6,655 nucleotides of DNA from an uncultured Clostridia bacterium. Its GTDB lineage: Bacteria > Bacillota > Clostridia > Lachnospirales > Lachnospiraceae. The stretch covers positions 1-6,655 of the forward strand of contig CAMZAI010000151.1 in the NCBI GenBank assembly GCA_947304065.1. Direction: 5' to 3'. Made by a program: the position numbers and the translations under genes. The notes under the pieces were generated by a model that made no database searches, had not been told where the DNA came from, and worked only from the letters and a program-made list of their open reading frames with translations. Numbering within the stretch: position 1 is the first letter of the stretch; every line of letters starts with the position of its first letter. Shown one piece after another: positions 1 through 5,652 of the stretch.

Positions 1-588
1 AGGCTTGAGATTTTGTCGCTGACGGTGCCGGACAACCGGAACATGGTCCTGTTCCCAGAAAAGATCGACGGGAAATTTGTACGGCTTGAGAGACCTTTCC
101 CTGTGTATTCGCGAGGCGGTAAGGACCGCTTCGATATCTGGATATCAAAGTCCCCCGATCTGAAATATTGGGGCGAATCGGAACTGCTGCTGGGCGTGGA
201 GGACGTGCCCTTCGCGAACGACAAGATCGGGCCCGGAGCCCCTCCGATAAAGACCGAAGCCGGATGGCTCACGATCTTCCACACTGTCGATATTGACAGT
301 ACGAGAGGAAAGAACGGCTGGGAAGAGAAGTGGCAGAAGCGCTACTGCGCGGGAGTCATGCTGCTGGACCTCAAAGACCCTTCGAAGGTCATCGGAATGT
401 ATAAAGATCCGCTGATCGCGCCCGAGACCGAATACGAGGTCGAAGGCGGCTTCCGTACGAACGTTATCTTCCCCGGTGCAGCAATCCCGGAGGAAGACGG
501 ATCCGTAAAGATCTATTACGGTGCGTCCGATACGGTTGAGTGCCTGGCGACGGCAGAGCTGAAAGAGTTGATAGATCTCTGCAAATAG
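1..588 (+). CDS. GH130 family beta-mannoside phosphorylase-like protein, C-terminal part (5' truncated)
   Basis: The reading frame is open from base 1 and encodes 195 residues ending at TAG 586-588. The N-terminus lies outside the window, and the TTG at 13 is internal rather than a start. The sequence carries GH130 signatures: DNRNMVLFPEKI (residues 11-22), RLERPFPVYSR (28-38), NDKIGPGAPPIKT (73-85), GWLTIFHTVD (88-97) and, at the end, IYYGASDTVECLATA (171-185). GH130 enzymes form a five-bladed beta-propeller. Most phosphorolyse beta-mannosides such as mannosyl-glucose or beta-1,4-mannooligosaccharides to mannose 1-phosphate, and some members are hydrolases. The catalytic Asp of the family lies in the N-terminal half and is probably not visible here, so phosphorylase versus hydrolase and the substrate cannot be settled. 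The protein is probably cytoplasmic. The family call is firm; the exact activity is inference. Confidence 0.9.
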   Translation, partial: RLEILSLTVPDNRNMVLFPEKIDGKFVRLERPFPVYSRGGKDRFDIWISKSPDLKYWGESELLLGVEDVPFANDKIGPGAPPIKTEAGWLTIFHTVDIDSTRGKNGWEEKWQKRYCAGVMLLDLKDPSKVIGMYKDPLIAPETEYEVEGGFRTNVIFPGAAIPEEDGSVKIYYGASDTVECLATAELKELIDLCK

Positions 589-605
589 AATAGAATGAGT
601 TGTAC

Positions 606-613
606 AAAGGAGG
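606..613 (+). promoter_or_regulatory. Ribosome binding site fixing the yqeY start
   Basis: A near-perfect Shine-Dalgarno AAAGGAGG lies 8 nt before ATG 622. It sits downstream of the in-frame ATG at 595, so the longer reading from 595 is rejected and 622 is the start. Confidence 0.85.
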
Positions 614-621
614 AAGAAGTT

Positions 622-1062
622 ATGCAGTTTACAACTTTACAAAAAGATATGATGCAGGCCATGAAGGATCATGACAAGGTGAAAAAGGATGCGCTTTCCA
701 CGCTTGTATCCGCAACCAAGAAGCTGGCCATCGACGCCGGCTGCCGCGAGGATATCCCCGATGAGATGACCGATCAGGCAATCCTGAAGGAGATCAAGAG
801 CGTTAAGGAGCAGATCGAGACCTGTCCCGATTCACGTGCGGAGCTGAAAGCCGAATACGAGGCCAGATTAAAGGTGTTTGAGGAGTATGCACCCAAGATG
901 CTCTCCGCGGAAGAAGTTGAGGCAGTGCTCAAAGAGAAGTTTGCCGATGTTCTGGCTACGGGCAACAAGGGCCAGATCATGAAGGCCGTAATGGGAGAAC
1001 TCAAAGGCAAGGCAGACGGAAAAGTGATCAATGAAGTGGTTGCAAAGCTGACAGCGAAATAA
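622..1062 (+). CDS. yqeY: GatB/YqeY domain-containing protein
   Basis: This 146-residue protein matches the usual length of about 145-150 for stand-alone YqeY proteins. The N-terminal helical half begins with TLQKDMMQAMKDHDKVKKDALSTL (residues 5-28). The middle (LKAEYEARLKVFEEYAPKMLSAEEVE, 75-100) matches the family pattern of a leucine/glutamate-rich helix followed by Y-x-P-x-x-L-S. The C-terminus KAVMGELKGKADGKVINEVV (121-140) is the characteristic lysine/glycine-rich tail helix motif. The domain is homologous to the tail of GatB, the tRNA-dependent amidotransferase subunit, where it helps recognise tRNA. The role of free-standing YqeY is not well established. The gene lies 33 nt after the GH130 stop and 32 nt before the flavin oxidoreductase, with no terminator between, so co-transcription is possible. 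No functional link with the sugar genes is evident. Confidence 0.9.
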   Translation: MQFTTLQKDMMQAMKDHDKVKKDALSTLVSATKKLAIDAGCREDIPDEMTDQAILKEIKSVKEQIETCPDSRAELKAEYEARLKVFEEYAPKMLSAEEVEAVLKEKFADVLATGNKGQIMKAVMGELKGKADGKVINEVVAKLTAK

Positions 1063-1094
1063 AGAGCAGCGAGCCGAAGAGGGGGAGACGGGAT

Positions 1095-2168
1095 ATGACA
1101 AGAGCGAACGAACCTATAATGATAAACAAAACCCTTGTAAAGAACCGCCTTACCATGGCGCCTACGGTTAAGTTCGACTATGCCGGTGAGGACGGAAAGG
1201 TTACGGAAAAGCATATCGAGCATTACCGAGAAAGGGCGGAGCACGGCTGCGGCCTGATCTGCGTCGAGGCTACCGCTGTTACGCCCGGCGGACGTTTTGG
1301 AAAGAACCACATGGGGCTCTGGGACGACAGTCAGACAGACGGCCATAAAAGGATCGTGGAAGCCTGTCATAATGCGGGAGCGGCGGTGATCATCCAGCTG
1401 AATCACGCAGGCCTGAATTCAAATCCGGAGCTCGGAGAGCAGATCGCGCCCTCTGCCGTTCCGACGAGGAATGAGAATGTGCTGTCAAGGGAACTGAGCA
1501 TTGATGAGATCCATGCCATTCAGGAGAAATATGCCGACGCTGCGGTACGCGCCCAAAAGGCCGGCTACGACGGCGTACAGCTCCATGCGTGCCATTCGTA
1601 CCTGATCAATCAGTTCGTGTCAAAAAAGACCAATCTCCGCGCGGACGAATACGGCGGAAGCGTTGAGAACAGAGCACGCTTCGGGGCAGAGATCATCAGG
1701 ATGATAAGAGAAAGATGCGGTGCGGATTTCCTTATCTCAGCCAGAACTGTCGGAATAGAGCCGGATGTGGCCACAGCCATAGAGATCGCGGAGGAATACG
1801 TAAAAGCAGGCTGCGATTACCTGCAGGTTTCCACCGGTATCGAGTGGAACGACCCTTCCCTGAAGGAAGAGGGCGAGCCCTACAATCTCATCTGTAAGCT
1901 CGGCGTGCTGTTCCACGAGCATTTCAAGGGACGTGTTCCGGTATCCTGCGTCAATGGGATAATGACGCCCGAACTCGTCAGATACCTGATAGAGAACGAG
2001 CTGGTCGATACAGTGGATTTCGGAAGGGCGATCCTTGCCGATCCGGCCATTTGTGAAGCGGTGCTTGACGGAGCGCCTTATGTTAAATGCTTCGAATGCC
2101 CCCGCTGCCAGTACGGACCCGCTATGCCGCATAAATGTCCTGCGGCTTTAAAGAGAATGAAAGCGTAA
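1095..2168 (+). CDS. Old Yellow Enzyme-type NADH:flavin oxidoreductase, single TIM-barrel domain with C-terminal Cys cluster
   Basis: This 357-residue FMN-dependent oxidoreductase belongs to the OYE / 2,4-dienoyl-CoA reductase N-domain family, which typically reduces activated C=C bonds with NAD(P)H. Visible motifs are NRLTMAPT (residues 17-24), QLNHAG (101-106), the His pair H164/H167 followed by Y169 in HACHSYLINQFVS, NLRADEYGGSVENRARF (180-196), VNGIMTPE (287-294) and the FMN-phosphate segment VDFGRAILADP (307-317). After the barrel come C332, C335, C338 and C348 (C-x2-C-x2-C-x9-C). This resembles the Fe-S cluster ligands of dienoyl-CoA reductases, but the protein stops 9 residues later and has no FAD/NAD domain. 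ATG 1095 is chosen because AGGGGGAG (1080-1087) lies 7 nt upstream; the in-frame ATG at 1119 has no ribosome site. The substrate is unknown. It is probably the last gene of the left + strand group. Confidence 0.93.
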   Translation: MTRANEPIMINKTLVKNRLTMAPTVKFDYAGEDGKVTEKHIEHYRERAEHGCGLICVEATAVTPGGRFGKNHMGLWDDSQTDGHKRIVEACHNAGAAVIIQLNHAGLNSNPELGEQIAPSAVPTRNENVLSRELSIDEIHAIQEKYADAAVRAQKAGYDGVQLHACHSYLINQFVSKKTNLRADEYGGSVENRARFGAEIIRMIRERCGADFLISARTVGIEPDVATAIEIAEEYVKAGCDYLQVSTGIEWNDPSLKEEGEPYNLICKLGVLFHEHFKGRVPVSCVNGIMTPELVRYLIENELVDTVDFGRAILADPAICEAVLDGAPYVKCFECPRCQYGPAMPHKCPAALKRMKA

Positions 2169-2173
2169 GGAAA

Positions 2174-2313
2174 ACGGTTCTTCTGTCCCCTTTCAATAAC
2201 AGAAGAGCGAGCGGCAACGGGATATTTCACCGCAAAACAAAAGCTTATCGTTTTGCGGTAAAACACCCTGCGGCGCTCGCTCTATTTATTGACGTGAGGG
2301 ACAGAAGAACCGT
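2174..2313. repeat. Large nested inverted repeat (MITE/REP-like palindrome) between convergent genes
   Basis: Seen directly: outer arms 2174-2189 (ACGGTTCTTCTGTCCC) and 2298-2313 are perfect 16-bp reverse complements. Inside them CAATAA 2194-2199 pairs with 2286-2291, AGAGCGAGCG 2204-2213 pairs with 2274-2283, GGG 2219-2221 with CCC 2266-2268, and ACCGCAAAAC 2229-2238 with 2250-2259, leaving an 11-nt loop. The outer and 10-bp middle arms share exactly the same centre (2243.5) and the innermost is offset by only half a base, so this is one 140-nt hairpin rather than chance repeats. It fills nearly the whole gap between two convergent stop codons (2168 and 2329). The arm sequence resembles a GGGGAC-GGTTCTTCT-GTCCCC type repeat that I recall as dispersed in Firmicutes genomes, sometimes linked with Y1/RAYT transposases; that recollection is unverified. 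It has no coding capacity. It may also act as a transcription barrier for both flanking genes. Confidence 0.85.
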
Positions 2314-2316
2314 CCC
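2298..2316. repeat. Small hairpin within the right arm of the palindrome
   Basis: GGGAC (2298-2302) and GTCCC (2312-2316) are reverse complements around a 9-nt spacer, so the right arm folds on itself as a REP-like mini-hairpin. The corresponding left arm reads AAAAC (2171-2175) ... GTCCC (2185-2189) and has lost three of the five pairs. This suggests the left copy has diverged. Confidence 0.6.
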
Positions 2317-2328
2317 CTTGTCTGTGTT

Positions 2329-3630
2329 TTACTTGATAATTTTGTACAGTCTGGCTCCGTGCGCATCGACAGGCTCTTTGATTGCGTCCGCGAGTGTCGC
2401 ATAGTCCCTGTCGGTCCAGAGTTCTTTGCAAGGTTTCTTAAGCGGCCCGGAACCGTCGCCGTGTCCGTGGCAGCATTCGTGCTCAAATTCGAGTACCGCC
2501 GCCTCATCAGCAAAGTTGAACATCGCGATGTAGCAGGCATTTTCCTCTGTATCGTGTGTCTTCCAGATGCACTGCTTTTTATTCCTCATCACCTGGTGGG
2601 CGCCGGCGGAGTACTGAAGCAGGCGCATAACGTCCGCGTTAGTGATGAGAGACAAAGTATCGTCATCCAGTTTTGTCAGTTCGCAGCCGAGCATCATCGG
2701 CGAGCGGAAAATGCTCCACAGAGTCAGCATCGTGATGCGTTCGGGACGCGTAAGTCCCGTGTCGTGCTCGTGTCCGAAAGCGGCGCCTATCTTGCCGAGC
2801 GGCAGCATGTCGCAGTCGGGCCAGCAGCCCTCGCTCACATGTCTTTCCCAGAGCTCGCAGCGCTCGAACATGTTGAGGAGCAGATCCCATTTGTCCCAGA
2901 AATCATCCGTGATACGCCACATGTTGGCGTATTTTTCATAATGCCACGCTTCTTCGATGCGTGCGGGCCCCGGAGAAAGGGAGAGCACGATCGGGCGGCC
3001 GCATTTCTCAATAGCCTCATGGAGCATCCTGATCTCCTGCTTCGCGGAAGGCTGATCCATTCTACAGATGTCGTCGCATTTGATGAAATCCACGCCCCAT
3101 TCGGCATAGAGCGCCATGATCGAATCATAATACGCCTGTGAACCGGAAAGTTCGGGGCGCAATCCGTACATATCGGGATTCCAGAAGCAGGTATTGGCGG
3201 GATCCGCAATGTCGTTCGCGCGCATATCCGAGCTGAGGATCGCGGTGTGCTTGTGAGCCGCCTCACGCGGGATTCCGCGCATGATGTGGATACCGAATTT
3301 CAGGCCTTTGCCGTGGATATAGTCGGCCAGGGGCTTGAATCCTGCGCCGTTCGCCGATGAAGGGAAGCGTTCCGGATCGGGCAGCAGGCGTGAGTATTCG
3401 TCCATTTCCACCGGCCAGAAGGGGATGTACTGATAGCGGTCGCGCTGTGAACCCGCGTCGTGCGCGTACCATTCGATATCTATGACAATGTATTCCCATC
3501 CGCAGGACTTCAGGTGCGCGGCCATATAGTCGGCGTTGGCCTTAACCTGAGCCTCATTCACGGTAGTATCGTAATAATCGTAGCTGTTCCAGCCCATCGG
3601 CGGGGTGATCGCAAATTGATTCTTATTCAT
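2329..3630 (-). CDS. GH27 alpha-galactosidase-like glycoside hydrolase
   Basis: This 433-residue protein has the length of a single-chain bacterial GH27 enzyme: a (beta/alpha)8 barrel to about residue 330, then a beta-sandwich. It opens with PPMGWNSYDYY (10-20), the family hallmark. The nucleophile is expected at D186 in K184-C-D186. The acid/base is expected at D243 in WRITDD, four residues after R239. A CWPDCDMLPLG segment (269-279) matches the usual W-x-D-P-D-M-L region. The canonical sugar-binding D-D-C-W after strand 2 reads D51-I-E-W54, so alpha-galactosidase is the likely but not certain specificity; beta-L-arabinopyranosidase or another GH27 activity is possible. A Cys/His-rich stretch (384-401) interrupts the C-terminal domain. 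No signal peptide is seen, so it is probably cytoplasmic. ATG 3630 is preceded by GGAG (3637-3640) at 6 nt. The gene is divergent from an AraC-type regulator that probably controls it. Confidence 0.9.
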   Translation of the reverse strand: MNKNQFAITPPMGWNSYDYYDTTVNEAQVKANADYMAAHLKSCGWEYIVIDIEWYAHDAGSQRDRYQYIPFWPVEMDEYSRLLPDPERFPSSANGAGFKPLADYIHGKGLKFGIHIMRGIPREAAHKHTAILSSDMRANDIADPANTCFWNPDMYGLRPELSGSQAYYDSIMALYAEWGVDFIKCDDICRMDQPSAKQEIRMLHEAIEKCGRPIVLSLSPGPARIEEAWHYEKYANMWRITDDFWDKWDLLLNMFERCELWERHVSEGCWPDCDMLPLGKIGAAFGHEHDTGLTRPERITMLTLWSIFRSPMMLGCELTKLDDDTLSLITNADVMRLLQYSAGAHQVMRNKKQCIWKTHDTEENACYIAMFNFADEAAVLEFEHECCHGHGDGSGPLKKPCKELWTDRDYATLADAIKEPVDAHGARLYKIIK

Positions 3631-3656
3631 CGCATGCTCCGTTCATAGTTTTTTTA

Positions 3657-3686
3657 TAGATATTTATTTACCGCTTATAGTATAAT
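3657..3686 (+). promoter_or_regulatory. Candidate promoter for the AraC-type regulator
   Basis: A perfect -10 box TATAAT lies at 3681-3686. A weak -35 match TAGATA (4 of 6 to TTGACA) lies at 3657-3662 with an 18-nt spacer. The predicted start near 3693 gives a leader of about 54 nt before ATG 3747. The -10 is half of a palindrome TTATA-G-TATAA (3675-3685) that is shared with the opposite-strand promoter. Confidence 0.45.
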
Positions 3687-3707
3687 TGTTATTAGGTGGA
3701 TTTTCTA
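3679..3707 (-). promoter_or_regulatory. Candidate promoter for the GH27 gene
   Basis: On the minus strand TATACT (plus-strand 3679-3684) makes a good -10. TAGAAA (plus-strand 3702-3707, 4 of 6 to TTGACA) makes a weak -35 with a 17-nt spacer. The expected leader is about 40 nt. It overlaps the + strand promoter, so the two would compete or be co-regulated. The weak -35 boxes on both sides fit activator-dependent promoters, which is inference. Confidence 0.35.
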
Positions 3708-3736
3708 CATTAAGTGTTGTGCGGCACTGAAAAAAT

Positions 3737-3743
3737 AGGAGAG
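3737..3743 (+). promoter_or_regulatory. Ribosome binding site fixing the AraC-type regulator start
   Basis: AGGAGAG lies just before ATG 3747, with the AGGAG core 5 nt away. The in-frame GTG at 3714 lies upstream of this site and has no ribosome site of its own, so 3747 is chosen. Confidence 0.75.
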
Positions 3744-3746
3744 CCT

Positions 3747-4583
3747 ATGACTGCAGATCTGTTTACAAATGGTTTTTGTCCGACGTTTTTGTTTACCTGG
3801 AAGGGCGTGCGTACCCGCTCGGAGGAGCGCTATCATGTGCACGGGAATCAGCTGGAGCTGGCGTTTATCATGTCCGGACATGGGAAATACAAGATCGACG
3901 GGAAGATATATGACATTGAGGAGGGCGACCTGCTGATCCTCAATCCGGGCGTTTATCACCAGTCGATCGTCAGCGACCCGATGCATCCCGCGACCGAGTT
4001 TTTCGTCGGACTTTCGGATTTCTGTCTCGAGGGTATGCGGCCGAACTGCTTTGACATCGAGGGGCATACGCCCGTGTATAAGACCGGTCCCGAGCTGAGG
4101 CTGAAGCTCATGAGACTCTGCATTGCCATGGATTCCGAGAAGAATACCTGCTACACGGGCAAGTATTACATGATGCAGAGCTACCTTGTGCAGTATGTGC
4201 TCTACATCCTTCGCGACATGCAGGAATCGGCGCTCCCGAACGGCCGCTGCGCGTTCGAGTCGGTCAATAAAAATGAGATCGTGAGCCAGATCATGCAGTA
4301 TTTCGAGGAGCATTATGCGGAGAAGATCTCTCTCGACATCATTTCCGAGAATATGTATGTGAGCCCCTTCTATATTTCAAAGATCTTTAAGACGGTCACC
4401 GGCGATACGCCGATCAGGTATCTCATCGACGTGCGCCTCGATAAAGCGAAAAAGCTTCTGATGACGCGGCCCGAGCTGAGTGTCCACGAGGTCGCGGAGA
4501 TGGTCGGCTACGACGACGCGTACCATTTCAGCAAGCTGTTTAAAAAGCGTTTCGGAACATCGCCTTCAAAGATAGCGGAGTAA
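3747..4583 (+). CDS. AraC/XylS-family transcriptional regulator with N-terminal cupin domain
   Basis: This 278-residue protein is the typical size of sugar-responsive AraC regulators. The N-terminal cupin-like sensor runs from about residue 28 to 100: YHVHGNQLELAFIMSG (29-44) supplies the first beta strands and GDLLILNPGVYHQSI (60-74) the G-D-x-x-x-x-x-P-G-x-x-H motif. The C-terminal DNA-binding domain (about 176-278) has two helix-turn-helices. The first is around ISLDIISENMYVSPFYISKIFK (194-215), the second around SVHEVAEMVGYDDAYHFSKLFKKRFGTSPSKI (245-276); the latter is the family signature. It probably binds a mono- or oligosaccharide and activates the divergent GH27 gene from the shared intergenic region; this is inference from position. 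Its last codons contain the ribosome site of the next gene (GGAG 4577-4580), so translation and probably transcription continue into the nuclease gene. Confidence 0.93.
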   Translation: MTADLFTNGFCPTFLFTWKGVRTRSEERYHVHGNQLELAFIMSGHGKYKIDGKIYDIEEGDLLILNPGVYHQSIVSDPMHPATEFFVGLSDFCLEGMRPNCFDIEGHTPVYKTGPELRLKLMRLCIAMDSEKNTCYTGKYYMMQSYLVQYVLYILRDMQESALPNGRCAFESVNKNEIVSQIMQYFEEHYAEKISLDIISENMYVSPFYISKIFKTVTGDTPIRYLIDVRLDKAKKLLMTRPELSVHEVAEMVGYDDAYHFSKLFKKRFGTSPSKIAE

Positions 4584-4587
4584 ATAA

Positions 4588-5652
4588 ATGAGATTTATAC
4601 ACATCGCGGACGTGCATCTCGGAGCGGAGCCGGACAAAGGCTTTCCGTGGGCACAGGAGCGAAAAGAAAGCATATATGAGACTTTCCGCGGCATAATCGA
4701 GAAATGCCGGAGCGAGCGGCCCGACCTGCTGCTGATCGCGGGAGACCTGTTCCATAAGCAGCCGCTCGTGCGCGAACTGAAAGAGGTCGATTCGCTGTTT
4801 GCCTCGATCCCCGGAGTACGGGTGGTGATCATCGCAGGGAATCACGACTATATCAGCGGGATCTCTAATTACAACGGCTTCGAATGGTCGGATAATGTGA
4901 CGTTTTTTCGGACCGAGCAGACGGAGAGCGTATATTTTGAGGATATCAATACCGAGGTTTACGGCCTGAGCTTCTGCCACAGGCAGATACATGAAGCGCT
5001 TCTGGACGGAGTGAGACCGCAGCATCCCGACAGGATCAATATCCTGCTGATGCACGGCGGCGAGCCGGGGAACCTGCCGGTTGACCGGAAAAGGCTGTGC
5101 GCGGCGGGGTTTGACTACATTGCCTGCGGACATATTCATGTGCCGCTGGAGGTCAGCGAAAGGATGAGATATCCGGGCAGTCCCGAGCCGCAGGAGCGGA
5201 ACGATACGGGCGGCAGGGGATATATCGCCGGGAGCATCGAAAAAAGCGGAAATGAATCGCTTCTCTCTGCAGAATTCAGGGAATGCGCGAGTGTTCAGTA
5301 TTTCAAGGAGGAGCTCACGGTTGGACCGGATACGACGAATTTCATTCTCGGGGCAATGATCAGGGACCGCATTGCGGAAAAGGGCGATTCTAATATCTTT
5401 TCATTCACGATCCTGGGCAGGCGCGATCCCGACATTGAGTTTGATACCGAATCACTCATGAAAGAAGGAAGGATCGTTGAGATAAGCGACGAGACCGAGC
5501 CCGATTACGACTTTGACAGACTGTATATTGAGAACAGGGACAATATCATCGGGAAATTCATAGAAAAAATGAGAGCGGAGACAGCCGATGAGGAGCTTCG
5601 GAGGAAAGCCCTCGATTACGGTATTACGGCGCTCTTCAGGGAAAAAAAGTGA
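4588..5652 (+). CDS. yhaO: SbcD/Mre11/YhaO-like metallophosphoesterase (DNA repair exonuclease)
   Basis: This 354-residue calcineurin-type phosphoesterase shows all core metal-binding motifs: D8-x-H10 (ADVHLG), GD53LFH, GN85H86D87, H156 (LLMHGG) and GH182IH184. This is the arrangement of Mre11/SbcD nucleases, which cut DNA with a partner SMC-like ATPase using two metal ions, usually Mn. The phosphoesterase domain covers about residues 1-230, including YPGSPEPQERNDTGGRGYI at 195-213. The C-terminal 120 residues, rich in charged helix, are the likely capping and ATPase-docking part. The length and the YhaN-like neighbour favour YhaO over classical SbcD; the symbol is by analogy with Bacillus subtilis. 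It starts 4 nt after the AraC-type gene with its GGAG at 4577-4580. Its TGA overlaps the next gene's GTG, implying coupled translation. Confidence 0.92.
   Translation: MRFIHIADVHLGAEPDKGFPWAQERKESIYETFRGIIEKCRSERPDLLLIAGDLFHKQPLVRELKEVDSLFASIPGVRVVIIAGNHDYISGISNYNGFEWSDNVTFFRTEQTESVYFEDINTEVYGLSFCHRQIHEALLDGVRPQHPDRINILLMHGGEPGNLPVDRKRLCAAGFDYIACGHIHVPLEVSERMRYPGSPEPQERNDTGGRGYIAGSIEKSGNESLLSAEFRECASVQYFKEELTVGPDTTNFILGAMIRDRIAEKGDSNIFSFTILGRRDPDIEFDTESLMKEGRIVEISDETEPDYDFDRLYIENRDNIIGKFIEKMRAETADEELRRKALDYGITALFREKK

Noticed and set aside
774..1406. 210-residue open frame on the - strand
   Set aside because: It runs antisense across the real yqeY and flavin oxidoreductase genes and lacks any family signature.
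2229..2259. Innermost stem-loop as a stand-alone intrinsic terminator
   Set aside because: The 10-bp stem has an 11-nt loop but no T-run follows it on either strand; it is better read as the tip of the larger palindrome.
2135..2404. 89-residue open frame on the + strand through the palindrome
   Set aside because: It is made mostly of inverted-repeat sequence plus the antisense of the GH27 end and has no convincing ribosome site.
2359..3141. 260-residue open frame on the + strand
   Set aside because: It lies wholly antisense to the GH27 gene, whose motifs are unmistakable; it shows no recognisable domain and no good ribosome site.
3631..3746. Riboswitch or catabolite-responsive (cre) site in the divergent intergenic region
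   Set aside because: It is too short and AT-rich, and I see neither a conserved riboswitch core nor a TGNAANCGNTNNCA-type match.
3705..4313. 202-residue open frame on the - strand
   Set aside because: It is antisense to the AraC-type regulator, with no family signature of its own.
4540..5139. 199-residue open frame on the - strand
   Set aside because: It is antisense to the metallophosphoesterase, whose metal motifs are intact.
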